DNA of 64,000 nucleotides from Bacillota bacterium (lineage in GTDB: Bacteria > Bacillota > Clostridia > Christensenellales > SZUA-584): NCBI GenBank assembly GCA_023408075.1, contig JAEYKW010000041.1:41909-105908 (forward strand), read 5' to 3'. A program made the translations under genes and the position numbers. Shown here in pieces: positions 17,120 to 25,253 of this stretch (its first letter is position 1; every line of letters starts with the position of its first letter). The notes beneath the pieces were generated by a model. The model was not told where the DNA came from and did not search any database. It saw only the letters and a program-made list of their open reading frames with translations.

Positions 17120-18065
17120 GCAATTATTCAAAATGAATGTTGGCGGCGTCATGCAATCGATTTCAATCATTGCCAAAGACGATACCCAGCCCGTGCTGCT
17201 GATACTGCACGGTGGGCCGGGAACACCGAGCATGTTTTTTTTTCGCAAATACAACAAGGAGCTTGCGAAACATTTTATATTGGCGACCTTTGACCAGCGG
17301 GGAACGGGTCGGTCATTCAATAAAAAGATACCGATTGAAACCATGACGATGGAGCGGTTGATCGAGGATACGCATGAGATCACGGAATATTTAAAAGAAC
17401 GGTTTAGCCGAGAGAGAATATATATTTTGGGTCATTCCTTCGGGGCAACGCTGGCGCTGCAGGTGATTGACCGGTACCCTGAGGATTTCCTTGCGTACTT
17501 TGGGGTGTCTCAATTCGTGAACGCCGCTAGAAATGAAGCGGGCTGCTACGACTTTGCATTCAGGCAAGCCCGGGAGCATGATGATCAAAAGTCGATAAAT
17601 AAGCTTTTAAAAATCGGCAAACCGGAAGAGGGCTTTTACGCGGGCGGGCTCAAAGCCACAATGGCGGTAAAAGCGATTGTTTCAAAATACAAAGGAGATA
17701 TGTATCAAAACGGCTCGACGGTGGGGCTCGTTCTTAGCCTGCTTGTGTCAAAGGAATACGGCTTTTTCAGGTTTTTAAACAGTCTGAAAGGCATATCGTT
17801 TTCATTAGAATATCTGGGCAGATGCTTAAAGGGCATCGATTATTTCAGTCAAATTCCGAAAGTGAAAATCCCTGTCTGTTTCTTTTCGGGCAGACACGAT
17901 TATTTAACGCCGCAAAATATACTGAGCGACTATTATGACGTACTTGAGGCGCCGCATAAAAAGCTGCATATTTTTGAAAACTCCGCCCATAGCCCGCTCT
18001 GGGAAGAGGCTGAGCTGTTCAATAAAAAGATCATTGAGATCGTTCATCAATTACCATATTCATGA
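17103..18065 (+). CDS. Alpha/beta hydrolase, proline-iminopeptidase-like
   Basis: A 320-residue alpha/beta hydrolase. The oxyanion motif HGGPGTPS (about 37-44) and 'FDQRGTGRS' are typical of the S33/proline iminopeptidase group. The nucleophile elbow is GHSFGA, the acid is Asp in 'GRHDYL', and the base is His in 'ENSAHSPLW'. All catalytic residues are present. A longer reading from 17070 exists, but AAAGGGG lies right before ATG 17103, overlapping the TetR gene by 17 bases. No signal peptide is visible, so it is cytoplasmic. The substrate is unknown; linkage to a TetR suggests detoxification of, or response to, an ester, amide or epoxide-like compound. Confidence 0.88.
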   Translation: MRVRIEQLFKMNVGGVMQSISIIAKDDTQPVLLILHGGPGTPSMFFFRKYNKELAKHFILATFDQRGTGRSFNKKIPIETMTMERLIEDTHEITEYLKERFSRERIYILGHSFGATLALQVIDRYPEDFLAYFGVSQFVNAARNEAGCYDFAFRQAREHDDQKSINKLLKIGKPEEGFYAGGLKATMAVKAIVSKYKGDMYQNGSTVGLVLSLLVSKEYGFFRFLNSLKGISFSLEYLGRCLKGIDYFSQIPKVKIPVCFFSGRHDYLTPQNILSDYYDVLEAPHKKLHIFENSAHSPLWEEAELFNKKIIEIVHQLPYS

Positions 18066-18138
18066 ACTTGCTTTGAAGGCCCTGAAGGCTCTTCGCCGCC
18101 AAGAGATTGATACACACTAATTCATACAGGAGATTATT

Positions 18139-18915
18139 ATGGATCGTTTTGAATGGAATAAAGTGAAGCAGTTATCTGTATTCAAAATGCTTATGGCCAC
18201 ATTTATTCCAAGCGCAATCGCATTCGCCGGCTTTCATATTATCGCTCCTCTCATGGTTGCGAATGGAATATCTAAAATTCACTCGTGGAATTATGTCGCG
18301 ATGACTTTGCTTTTCATATTTGTTCTGCTGGCGGTCATCCTGCTTCGAAGAGAGGCGAAAGGCTTAGGAATTTCAATTTCCAGCCGGATGTGTTTCAGAA
18401 AAATATCAGTCAGACAATGGATAATGGCCGTTATTGTGCTGGCTTTATCTATTGCCGTATGTTCGCTGCTATCCTCTTTAATCGAGCCGATGATGAAAGC
18501 TGTCCACTTTAAAATTCCGGATTACACCCCGTTCTTTCTGAATCAGACGATCAATCCTGCCAATACCGACCTCTCAATCATTGATCCGAATACGATATAC
18601 AAAGGGAATTATTCTGTCATTGCGTTGATGGCAGTTTCCCTCATACTAAATATCCTGACTGAGGAATTGTATTTCAGAGCATGGATGCTTCCGAAATTGT
18701 CGAAGTTCGGGAAATACTCTTGGGTGATAAACGGCGCACTTTTTGCTTTTTATCACACGTTTCAGCTTTGGATGCTGCCGGTGCTGCTTCCCGCAAGCTT
18801 GGCAATGGCCTATGTTTTTTATAAAACAAAAAGCATCTGGCCTTCGCTTGCCGGGCATATAATCGGGAATTTTGTTTTGAGTATGATGGGCGTCATCATG
18901 CTTGTATTAAAATGA
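18139..18915 (+). CDS. CPBP family intramembrane metalloprotease
   Basis: A 258-residue polytopic membrane protein of the CPBP (Abi/CAAX Rce1-like) family. Catalytic motif 1 EELYFRAW (about residue 175), motif 2 His in 'FAFYHTFQLW', and motif 3 'GHIIGNFVLS' near the C-terminus are all present. About six to eight hydrophobic helices can be seen. AGGAGATT precedes the ATG. It follows the alpha/beta hydrolase by 73 bases and is probably in the same TetR-controlled unit. CPBP proteins take part in bacteriocin self-immunity and processing, but no bacteriocin gene is recognisable here. A terminator follows at 18962. Confidence 0.88.
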   Translation: MDRFEWNKVKQLSVFKMLMATFIPSAIAFAGFHIIAPLMVANGISKIHSWNYVAMTLLFIFVLLAVILLRREAKGLGISISSRMCFRKISVRQWIMAVIVLALSIAVCSLLSSLIEPMMKAVHFKIPDYTPFFLNQTINPANTDLSIIDPNTIYKGNYSVIALMAVSLILNILTEELYFRAWMLPKLSKFGKYSWVINGALFAFYHTFQLWMLPVLLPASLAMAYVFYKTKSIWPSLAGHIIGNFVLSMMGVIMLVLK

Positions 18916-18961
18916 GTGGGGCATATTCAAAAATCATTACTGAATCGGAAGCACTTATTCG

Positions 18962-18988
18962 AGCTTGCCGGTATGGCAGGCTTTTTTA
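18962..18988 (+). terminator. Terminator after CPBP gene
   Basis: AGCTTGCC/GGCAGGCT stem with a 5-base loop and a TTTTTT tail. Confidence 0.8.
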
Positions 18989-19033
18989 TTATCCGAAAAT
19001 CGGCCTGATATTTTGATTCCTTAATATACTGGA

Positions 19034-19062
19034 TTGACAAAACATTTTCAATATAATAAAAT
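19034..19062 (+). promoter_or_regulatory. Promoter of glutathione peroxidase gene
   Basis: -35 TTGACA (19034-19039), 17-bp spacer, -10 TAAAAT (19057-19062). A TATAAT also lies at 19052-19057, but only 12 bp from the -35. Confidence 0.7.
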
Positions 19063-19109
19063 TGAGTAAAATTAAATAGCATACAATTTATATGAAAGGA
19101 CAAAAGTTT

Positions 19110-19583
19110 ATGAATTTATATGACATTTTGGTGAAGGACAGAGAGAACCATGCGATATCGTTGGGCGACTATAAGGGCAAGGTGCTGCTTATTGTGAATA
19201 CCGCGACCGGGTGCGGCTTTACTCCCCAATACAAAGGATTGCAGGATTTATACGATAAGTATGCGCAGAAGGGTTTTGAGATACTCGATTTTCCGTGCAA
19301 CCAGTTTGCCAATCAGGCACCGGGGAACAACGAGGAAATCCATAGCTTTTGCACACTGAATTACGGGACAACGTTTCCCCGCTTTGCCAAAATCGATGTG
19401 AACGGTCACAATGAAGACGGACTGTATACATATTTAAAGCAAGCGAAAGGCGGCATTCTCGGATCAAGAATCAAATGGAATTTTACGAAATTCCTGATGG
19501 ACAGACAAGGCAATGTCATAGCCAGGTACAGCCCCACAGACAAGCCTGAAAAGCTCGAAAAAGACATTGCCGCGCTGTTGTAA
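19110..19583 (+). CDS. Glutathione peroxidase-family thiol peroxidase
   Basis: A 157-residue Cys-type glutathione peroxidase homologue, which in Firmicutes usually uses thioredoxin to reduce hydroperoxides. The peroxidatic Cys lies in 'NTATGCGFTPQYKGL', the Gln in 'FPCNQFANQAPG', and the Trp/Asn pair in 'IKWNFTKFL', giving a full catalytic tetrad. No signal peptide is present. An in-frame ATG at 19092 is possible, but AAAGGA lies at the right distance for ATG 19110, whose product starts 'MNLYDILVKD' as usual for the family. The next gene is an OhrR-type MarR regulator, which fits a peroxide-response unit. Confidence 0.93.
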   Translation: MNLYDILVKDRENHAISLGDYKGKVLLIVNTATGCGFTPQYKGLQDLYDKYAQKGFEILDFPCNQFANQAPGNNEEIHSFCTLNYGTTFPRFAKIDVNGHNEDGLYTYLKQAKGGILGSRIKWNFTKFLMDRQGNVIARYSPTDKPEKLEKDIAALL

Positions 19584-19627
19584 ACAGCTGCCGCGGCTGC
19601 AATTGAGAATGAGACAATGGAGATGTG

Positions 19628-20059
19628 ATGATGGATTATGATCAGCTCAAGCTTGAAAACCAACTATGTTTTCCTTTGTATGCCTGCGCAAAAGAGGTTG
19701 TTAAAAAATACAAGCCTTTTTTGGATGAAATAGGGCTGACGTATACGCAGTATATCGCCATGATGGTGCTGTGGGAAAAAAAGAAGGTCAATGTCAAATC
19801 TTTGGGTGAGCATTTGTTTTTAGACTCGGGCACATTAACGCCATTGCTTAAAAAGCTCGAATCCTATGGGTTTATTGTGCGGGAGAGAGCCGCCAGTGAC
19901 GAACGCAATGTGATGGTGACGCTCACACAAAAGGGAGAAGAACTCAAAGAAAAGGCCGCTCTGATTCCGGAGAAGATCAAGCAGTGCATTTTGCTGGATA
20001 ATGATGAAGCGGTGGCCTTGTACAGGCTGCTGTATAAAGTCCTGCAGCAGGTTACATAA
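19628..20059 (+). CDS. ohrR: MarR family regulator, OhrR-like peroxide sensor
   Basis: A 143-residue winged-helix regulator. The N-terminus 'LKLENQLCFPLYACAKEV' matches the OhrR signature in which the Cys near residue 15 senses organic hydroperoxides. A second Cys follows four residues later. The DNA-binding wing is 'LDSGTLTPLLKKLESYGFIVRERAASDERNVMVTLT'. Tandem GTG-ATG-ATG codons at 19625, 19628 and 19631 leave the exact start open; GGAG lies just upstream. It is co-directional with the glutathione peroxidase gene 45 bases before and probably regulates it. A terminator follows at 20121. Confidence 0.88.
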   Translation: MMDYDQLKLENQLCFPLYACAKEVVKKYKPFLDEIGLTYTQYIAMMVLWEKKKVNVKSLGEHLFLDSGTLTPLLKKLESYGFIVRERAASDERNVMVTLTQKGEELKEKAALIPEKIKQCILLDNDEAVALYRLLYKVLQQVT

Positions 20060-20120
20060 GCTTAAAGATCGACGACAACGCGCAGCTTTTATATCAGGAC
20101 AGTTAAAGGATACGCAGACG

Positions 20121-20155
20121 AAAATCGCGATTCATTTATGGTTCGCGATTTTTTA
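20121..20155 (+). terminator. Terminator after ohrR
   Basis: Perfect 10-bp stem AAAATCGCGA/TCGCGATTTT with a 12-base loop and a T-run. Confidence 0.82.
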
Positions 20156-20337
20156 TGTGCTTTATCGCAGGCCTGACCGGTGGTGTCCCAGCTTCTTGGA
20201 ACGGTGAACGGACTCAAGATGCAAAAATACAAAAGTTCGTTAAAATAACACAAGAAACATCTCGTCTCAGGCGATACGATACAGATATACGGCGCGGAGC
20301 CGAACGGCAGATGCTGAGAACATTAGGGAGACGAACG

Positions 20338-21582
20338 ATGAATACATATAGCTTGCGGAATGAAACGGTCGATTCGATCGAATTGAAATGCCTCGTGGTC
20401 AGCAAAGGTGTGAAGGTGGCAAAAGAGGTTTATAGGAAGTTTTCAAAAACCTACCGGCTCGGCGTGAATCCGCTCATGTGCAACTGCTTCTTTTTGTCCG
20501 ACGGGACAATTGTGCAGCTGACGGACATGGGATTTCACTTAAAGTACCTGACGGGCATATTGTCCTGGGACAATTTGAAGCTGCTCAAATACGCATCGGA
20601 GCTCGATACGCCTTTTGCCATACGGCTTCGGGAGGGGAAGCCTGCGCTTTTTTACAGGGATAGCTTTGTGGACGCGATTTCTTTTCCGCCGCCGAACGGG
20701 TTTTATCGCCAAAAGACATCGTCCGGCCTGCCGTTTATCGGCAGCGCGGTGCTGCAGGGCGTCGACTGGGTGGCCTTTCAATGTCTGTGGCCATGCGAGT
20801 ATGCCGCAGCCGGCAAGCTGTGCGAATTCTGCTTTTCGGGCGGGGACTTTGAAACGCTGGCCAAGAAGAAAAAGCCGTTGCCCCCTGCCGTGAGTCCTGC
20901 CGATGTCGCGGAGATCGTGGCATACGCCGTTTCAAATTGCGGCTGCAACAGCATACAGATTACCGGCGGCTCTACTTTTGATGCGCATAAGGAGCATCGG
21001 CTCATCGTGTCGTACCTCAAAGCGATTGATGAGAGGGTGGGAAGGCAGAGCATCAAGGGGGATATGTTGCTGTATATCACGCCGCCCGAAGACCTGTCCG
21101 TTATTGACGAGTATTTCTCGCTCGGGGCAAGCAAAATCGCGTGCAGTATCGAGCTTTGGGACGAAAAGCTCGCCGAGAGGGTGACGCCGGGGAAGATCGC
21201 TTTTACCACGCGCAAACGCCATTTGGACGCGCTCGCTTACACGGTGAAGAAATACGGCGCGGGCAAAGCGTTTTCCAATTTCATCATCGGTATTGAAAGC
21301 TGCGAATCGCTCAAAGAGGGTGCCGCCTATCTCGCCGAGCGCGGCATCATACCGGCGGCTTCCATTTGGATGCCCATGGGGCGGCCGGTCAGCGGCAGCA
21401 TGAAGACGCCGGGGCTCAAATATTACCGGCAGGTCAAAGAGCATTTCGCCGCGCTGTACAGCAAGTATAATCTGGAGCCGTCGGCATGTTGCGGGCTCAA
21501 TGTCTGCATGGAGCGCGATATCTGGAACTACGCACAGAGCATGCATAACGGTACGGTACAATCATTTGCTCACAAGGTATAA
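20338..21582 (+). CDS. Radical SAM protein with atypical cluster motif
   Basis: A 414-residue radical SAM enzyme. The N-terminal about 140 residues form a domain I do not recognise. The cluster region reads 'QCLWPCEYAAAGKLCEFCF', i.e. C-X3-C-X8-C-X2-C, so an eight-residue spacer replaces the usual two between Cys positions. 'IQITGGSTFD' matches the SAM-binding GGE-like strand, and a TIM-barrel pattern follows. The C-terminus has another Cys cluster ('PSACCGLNVCMERD') that could hold an auxiliary cluster. I start at ATG 20338 (AGGGAG upstream); a longer in-frame reading from 20155 crosses the preceding intergenic region and has no ribosome site. It has no obvious operon partner. The substrate is unknown. 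Confidence 0.8.
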   Translation: MNTYSLRNETVDSIELKCLVVSKGVKVAKEVYRKFSKTYRLGVNPLMCNCFFLSDGTIVQLTDMGFHLKYLTGILSWDNLKLLKYASELDTPFAIRLREGKPALFYRDSFVDAISFPPPNGFYRQKTSSGLPFIGSAVLQGVDWVAFQCLWPCEYAAAGKLCEFCFSGGDFETLAKKKKPLPPAVSPADVAEIVAYAVSNCGCNSIQITGGSTFDAHKEHRLIVSYLKAIDERVGRQSIKGDMLLYITPPEDLSVIDEYFSLGASKIACSIELWDEKLAERVTPGKIAFTTRKRHLDALAYTVKKYGAGKAFSNFIIGIESCESLKEGAAYLAERGIIPAASIWMPMGRPVSGSMKTPGLKYYRQVKEHFAALYSKYNLEPSACCGLNVCMERDIWNYAQSMHNGTVQSFAHKV

Positions 21583-21674
21583 AAACGCCGCTTCACAGTA
21601 CTTTGAGGGTCTGACCACGCGGTAATCGTCTTCGGCGCGATTGAGCGCGCATGGGCTGTTGCCGTCACCTCGCC

Positions 21675-22013
21675 TCAAGGCCAAAGCAAAAGGGCTTGCC
21701 GACTGCCGATAAGAAGTGACATGTAAACCGCATCATCATTATTTTTTACTCCGCAGCTTCGAAGCGGCATATTATCAATATGCTGAGAGCTCATCCAGCC
21801 TGTCGGCAATTTGAGGGGTGTAAGTCCGTCGGCGTTAATCACAACGGCTTTCGTATCGGTATCGTCCGTACCGAGAAAATTCGTATTGAGTCCTGTGACC
21901 ACAATGGCATCATAGCCACTCAGATTGTTTATGGAACGTCCGTTTAAATTCATGCTCTCTACGTCGTATCCTTCATCCTTGAGATAGTCTTTGACATTGC
22001 AGCCATCATGCAA
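21675..22013 (-). pseudogene. YkuS-like (UPF0180) fragment
   Basis: A 112-codon reading frame whose core, 'NVKDYLKDEGYDVESMNL...DAIVVTGLNTNFLG...TKAVVINADGLTP', matches the small YkuS/UPF0180 family. The family's first about ten residues are absent: a stop lies four codons upstream of the only available start, a TTG without a ribosome site. The C-terminal about 40 residues after 'INADGLTP' do not match the usual family ending. This looks like a gene broken at both ends, although a diverged intact gene cannot be excluded. It lies 19 bases after another small minus-strand gene. Confidence 0.5.
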
Positions 22014-22032
22014 AATATAAGCTCAAGAACGC

Positions 22033-22206
22033 TCAGTTTTTATTCGTCATTCTGTCGGCATGTTCTTTAAGGCTTTCGATAGTGCCGATCTTCTCTGCGT
22101 TTTTGCTTAATTCACACTTGATTTTATCGGGGAGAGTTTTAAAATACGTCATGGCTTCCCGGTTCTGCGCAATCAAGCTGATAAGGTCAGGATAGGGATT
22201 GCTCAA
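22033..22206 (-). CDS. Small conserved-looking protein of 57 residues
   Basis: A 57-residue protein starting with a TTG at 22206 preceded by GAGGTG. The sequence 'SNPYPDLISLIAQNREAMTYFKTLP' has the look of short helical proteins common in Clostridia; the rest is charged and helical ('IESLKEHADRMTNKN'). An upstream in-frame GTG at 22215 overlaps the ribosome site and is unlikely. There is no transmembrane helix or Cys pair. It may form a two-gene unit with the YkuS-like fragment downstream. The function is unknown. Confidence 0.6.
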   Translation of the reverse strand: MSNPYPDLISLIAQNREAMTYFKTLPDKIKCELSKNAEKIGTIESLKEHADRMTNKN

Positions 22207-22422
22207 AATAATCACCTCATTTCAATGCTAACCAAAAGAAATGGCTTCTATCCTTTATGCTTATGAAAAAGGCCCGGCTTTATTTCTACTGTATTTCCTC
22301 ACCACCATAAATTCGTTAGAGCTAAAGATTGATATTGACAGTGTAAAATAATTGTAATAAACTTGACATCATAAAGAAACATTTTGGGATACAGCCAATC
22401 AAGCAGCAGATGAGGTTCATGG

Positions 22423-22926
22423 ATGGAGCGCGTATTCAAAAAAGGTATGTCTTTTGACCGAGCCGAAACAGGGCAGCCAATAACGTTGTCTGCGTTCAGA
22501 CTGATTATCATCGTTTTTCTGGCCATGGCTGGCGTTGCAACCATTGGTGTGGCCATACTTTTAAGCCAGCCGACAGCAGCGGAGCAAAACGCCGCCGTCT
22601 GTATCCGGACGCTTAAGGCCTCACTCGAAAACCCCGAGACACTGACCGTTCATGAGATTCAGTACGATCCCCATGCGCTTGAGCTGCCATTAACGAAAGA
22701 CAGCCCGGAATCCGGCGATATCATGATCTGCTACACGGCAGAGGATGCATCGGGCATCGTGGTAACGGGCTATGCCGTCTTCGGCAGCGGCGGGTATTAT
22801 GGAGATTATTATCCAGATGACTCGGGCCAGTTTGAATCGGTTGCCCGCTATTCCGCACTGACAGCATGGAACAATGATCAAAATATAAAGCTGGATGTGG
22901 GAAAAATTCTCGACAGCATGAAATGA
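22423..22926 (+). CDS. Single-TM protein sharing a domain with 11650-12648
   Basis: A 167-residue protein with one hydrophobic helix (about 24-48) and an external domain. The domain, 'CIRTLKASLENPETLTVHEIQYD...GDIMICYTAEDASGIVVTGYAVFGSGGYYGDYY...KLDVGKILDSM', parallels the last 110 residues of the zinc-ribbon protein at 11650 ('LKSLLKNPDSMQLFEIRNY...IIMIEYSGQNGFGGMTRSYVAYLDGEY...KIDTGIIEKAL'). The function is unknown. GAGG lies about 11 bases before the ATG. It appears monocistronic, followed by a hairpin terminator. Confidence 0.68.
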   Translation: MERVFKKGMSFDRAETGQPITLSAFRLIIIVFLAMAGVATIGVAILLSQPTAAEQNAAVCIRTLKASLENPETLTVHEIQYDPHALELPLTKDSPESGDIMICYTAEDASGIVVTGYAVFGSGGYYGDYYPDDSGQFESVARYSALTAWNNDQNIKLDVGKILDSMK

Positions 22927-22964
22927 AGAAGCCAAATATTTAGTTCAAAACGTTATTATAAAAA

Positions 22965-22994
22965 TGGCGAATCCTGCGGATTGGCTGTTTTTTA
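22965..22994 (+). terminator. Likely terminator after 22423 gene
   Basis: Hairpin around GGCGAATCC/GGATTGGCT with one mismatch and a 3-base loop, followed by TGTTTTTT. Confidence 0.6.
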
Positions 22995-23138
22995 TGAACC
23001 GATCCCGCAAAACCCATCAGCCTTGCCGTTTAGCAATTGAAGCCGACACCGTCCAAACGAGCCGTCATGTCAAGTGATTTTCCATATCCGGCCGTTTACG
23101 CTCAGTATAATATTTTCTAAAAATTATCAGGAATCCCC

Positions 23139-23190
23139 TTGACTTTTCTAATTATAAAAAGTACAATGTACTTAAAAGGACGAAGTACTT
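23139..23190 (+). promoter_or_regulatory. Promoter and operator of TetR operon
   Basis: -35 TTGACT (23139-23144), 17-bp spacer, -10 TACAAT (23162-23167). The palindrome AAGTACAATGTACTT (23159-23173) covers the -10, and a second AAGTACTT (23183-23190) lies at the start of the leader. This is the expected layout for repression by the TetR encoded at 23213. Confidence 0.78.
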
Positions 23191-23212
23191 AAATACGTTA
23201 AGGAGAGGCATC

Positions 23213-23806
23213 ATGCAATTTCAGAAAGAGGACATCAGGGAAAGCATTTTGGCGGCAGCGAGGGAGGAATTTTCTGAAAAGGGTTTTGAAAAAGCATCGA
23301 TCAGAGGGATTACGGCGAAAGCCAATACCGCAAAAAGCAATCTGTACAATTATTTTAAGGACAAAGACGATCTGTTTTGCGCGATGCTTGAGCCCACGGT
23401 GGCGGAAATCAGAAGCGGGCTGGAGCTCGCCAAACAGTACAACGTGCCCAAGGAAGCGGATGAGTACACAATGAGTTCGCAGGCACTTGTAATCGGCGTG
23501 ATCAAGCAGTTCGTTATCGGGCACGCCGCCGACGTCAGCCTGCTGCTGTTCAAAGCCCAAGGGTCCCCTCTGGAGAGCTTTAAGCATGAGGTGCTCGACG
23601 CGTTTACGGACAGCATGATGAATTGGACGCAGAGCATTAAGCCCCAAAAAACAGTCACGAGGCTTTTTGTGCGCAGTGTCTGCAGTTTTTATCTCAACAT
23701 GATCGAGCAGATGTTTCTGTTCGGGCCTCAGGGTGAAGACATGGAAGCATTCTTCAAAGAAATATCCGTGTTTGTTTACCACGGGTGGAAGAATGTCCTT
23801 TCATAG
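23213..23806 (+). CDS. TetR/AcrR family regulator
   Basis: A 197-residue TetR repressor. The DNA-binding part (about 8-52) has 'ASIRGITAKANTAKSNLYNYFKDKDDLF'. The ligand domain (about 60-197) is unassigned. AAGGAGAGG precedes the ATG. It heads a four-gene unit with a methyltransferase and two small membrane proteins, and the palindrome AAGTACAATGTACTT over the promoter -10 suggests autorepression. The inducer is unknown; the gene set suggests a response to a membrane-active or methylatable compound. Confidence 0.9.
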   Translation: MQFQKEDIRESILAAAREEFSEKGFEKASIRGITAKANTAKSNLYNYFKDKDDLFCAMLEPTVAEIRSGLELAKQYNVPKEADEYTMSSQALVIGVIKQFVIGHAADVSLLLFKAQGSPLESFKHEVLDAFTDSMMNWTQSIKPQKTVTRLFVRSVCSFYLNMIEQMFLFGPQGEDMEAFFKEISVFVYHGWKNVLS

Positions 23807-23833
23807 ATATTTTTAATGAAAGTGTGAATAGCA

Positions 23834-24715
23834 ATGAAAAGAAGAATTGAATCCAAGACGTCCCGCACGGCGGAATACACCTGCCTTGCGCGGTGCCTGT
23901 CGTACCTGGAAAAACGTGAGCAGTACAAAAGCGGCGATGCCGTTTCGCTGGTCGTCATGAACAATCTTATCCGGCCGCTGCTGCACTTTTCCCTTTTTAA
24001 ACGGCAGCTTATGAAGCAGTATCCCGCCGGCATGTACGAATATGTCATCGCCCGCACGAAAGCCATCGACGGCGAATTGAAGCGCGCGCTGGAGCAGGGC
24101 ATCGAGCAGGTGCTGATTTTCGGTGCCGGTTTTGATTCGCGCGGTATCCGTTTTCGTGACGCGTCAAAGAATGCGCGCATATTTGAGCTGGATGCACCGG
24201 CCACGCAAAAGGCGAAGCTCGAGCGGTACCGGGAGAAGCATGTTGAGGTTCCCGATAACATGGTGTTTGTCTCGGTTGATTTTGACCGCGAAGGCCTGCC
24301 GGAGTGCCTTGACCGGGCAGGGTTTGAGAAGGGCAGGCCGAGCCTTTTCATACTCGAGGGGCTGACCATGTATCTGCAGCCTGAATCGGTGCACAGTACG
24401 TTTAAAATTATCGCGGAATACGCGGGGCCCGGCAGCCGCGTGGTGTTCGACCACATCTATGCATCGGTGATCCGTCAAGAGCATCTTTATGAGGCGGAGC
24501 AGGAAATTGTCAGCAATGTCACGGCAGCCGGAGAACGCTTGCATTTCGGCATTGAGAAAGGGCAGGTCAGTCAATTCTTAAGCGCCTACGGTCTTGTGGT
24601 CAAGAGAGTTTTAGACGGCGAAGCGCTCGAGGATATGTATTTTCGTGATGCGAAAGGCGAGCTCGTCGGCACAGTGAATAAGACGCACTGCATCGTCACG
24701 GCTGTGAAGGCTTGA
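23834..24715 (+). CDS. SAM-dependent methyltransferase, leucine carboxyl methyltransferase family
   Basis: A 293-residue class I methyltransferase of the LCM/TcmP-like family. Motif I is 'VLIFGAGFDSRGIRF' (about 93-107), with the acidic SAM ribose contact in 'IFELDAP'. 'SLFILEGLTMYLQPE' (about 170-184) is the family's post-II motif. Bacterial members methylate carboxyl groups on diverse small molecules or polyketides. No signal peptide is present. The ribosome site is weak (GAAAGTG). It is the second gene of the TetR operon, 27 bases behind the regulator. The substrate cannot be inferred. Confidence 0.88.
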   Translation: MKRRIESKTSRTAEYTCLARCLSYLEKREQYKSGDAVSLVVMNNLIRPLLHFSLFKRQLMKQYPAGMYEYVIARTKAIDGELKRALEQGIEQVLIFGAGFDSRGIRFRDASKNARIFELDAPATQKAKLERYREKHVEVPDNMVFVSVDFDREGLPECLDRAGFEKGRPSLFILEGLTMYLQPESVHSTFKIIAEYAGPGSRVVFDHIYASVIRQEHLYEAEQEIVSNVTAAGERLHFGIEKGQVSQFLSAYGLVVKRVLDGEALEDMYFRDAKGELVGTVNKTHCIVTAVKA

Positions 24716-24739
24716 CGCCGGAGTTATAATGAAAGGAAG

Positions 24740-25252
24740 ATGACTTTGAAGAACATTGTTAAGAGGTTACACACGATATTCTGGTACGCCACAACCATAT
24801 TGACCGGCGTTTTGGCAGGGTTTATGGTGTCGCATGCCATAATGCTCGGGCGTTTTTTCAACTGGTTTATTACGTCCGGCAACGAAGGGCTGCTGCACAA
24901 TACCTACACGGCTTTCCGGCTCGAATACAGTCCTCAGGTGCTCTACAATATCCCGCTTTATCTGGCGCTGGTTTCGGGTGCTATTTGGACCATCGTTACA
25001 TTCGTTTTAAAGAAGGAACGCATCGTCGCTCTCACGGCAGGGCTCTCCACCTTGTGGGTCGGTTTCATCTTTTATGCCACCAATCTCGGGAAGGCGGAGG
25101 AAGCCGTACTGACGGGTGCGGCAGACCCGGTGCTGACACAGCATTATCTTTCAGTCAACATTCCGCTCCACGCCCTGTTTGCAGCCATATATCTGATCAG
25201 CTTCGCTCTGCTGCTTTGGGCGGGCCGCAGAGCAAAAAGACAGGAGCATTGA
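24740..25252 (+). CDS. Four-TM membrane protein, possibly DUF1772-like
   Basis: A 170-residue integral membrane protein with about four helices (about 15-38, 68-88, 97-115, 140-162). The 'LTGVLAGFMVSHAIMLGRFF' start and the position of polar residues between helices recall DUF1772/anthrone-oxygenase-like proteins, but I am not certain. AAAGGAAG precedes the ATG. It stands between the methyltransferase and a DUF998 protein in the TetR-controlled operon, with two bases separating it from the next start. Confidence 0.7.
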   Translation: MTLKNIVKRLHTIFWYATTILTGVLAGFMVSHAIMLGRFFNWFITSGNEGLLHNTYTAFRLEYSPQVLYNIPLYLALVSGAIWTIVTFVLKKERIVALTAGLSTLWVGFIFYATNLGKAEEAVLTGAADPVLTQHYLSVNIPLHALFAAIYLISFALLLWAGRRAKRQEH

Positions 25253-25253
25253 T

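Noticed and set aside
18139..18915. CPBP protease as part of a bacteriocin locus
   Set aside because: No double-glycine peptide, bacteriocin transporter or modification enzyme is adjacent; TetR and hydrolase neighbours suggest another role.
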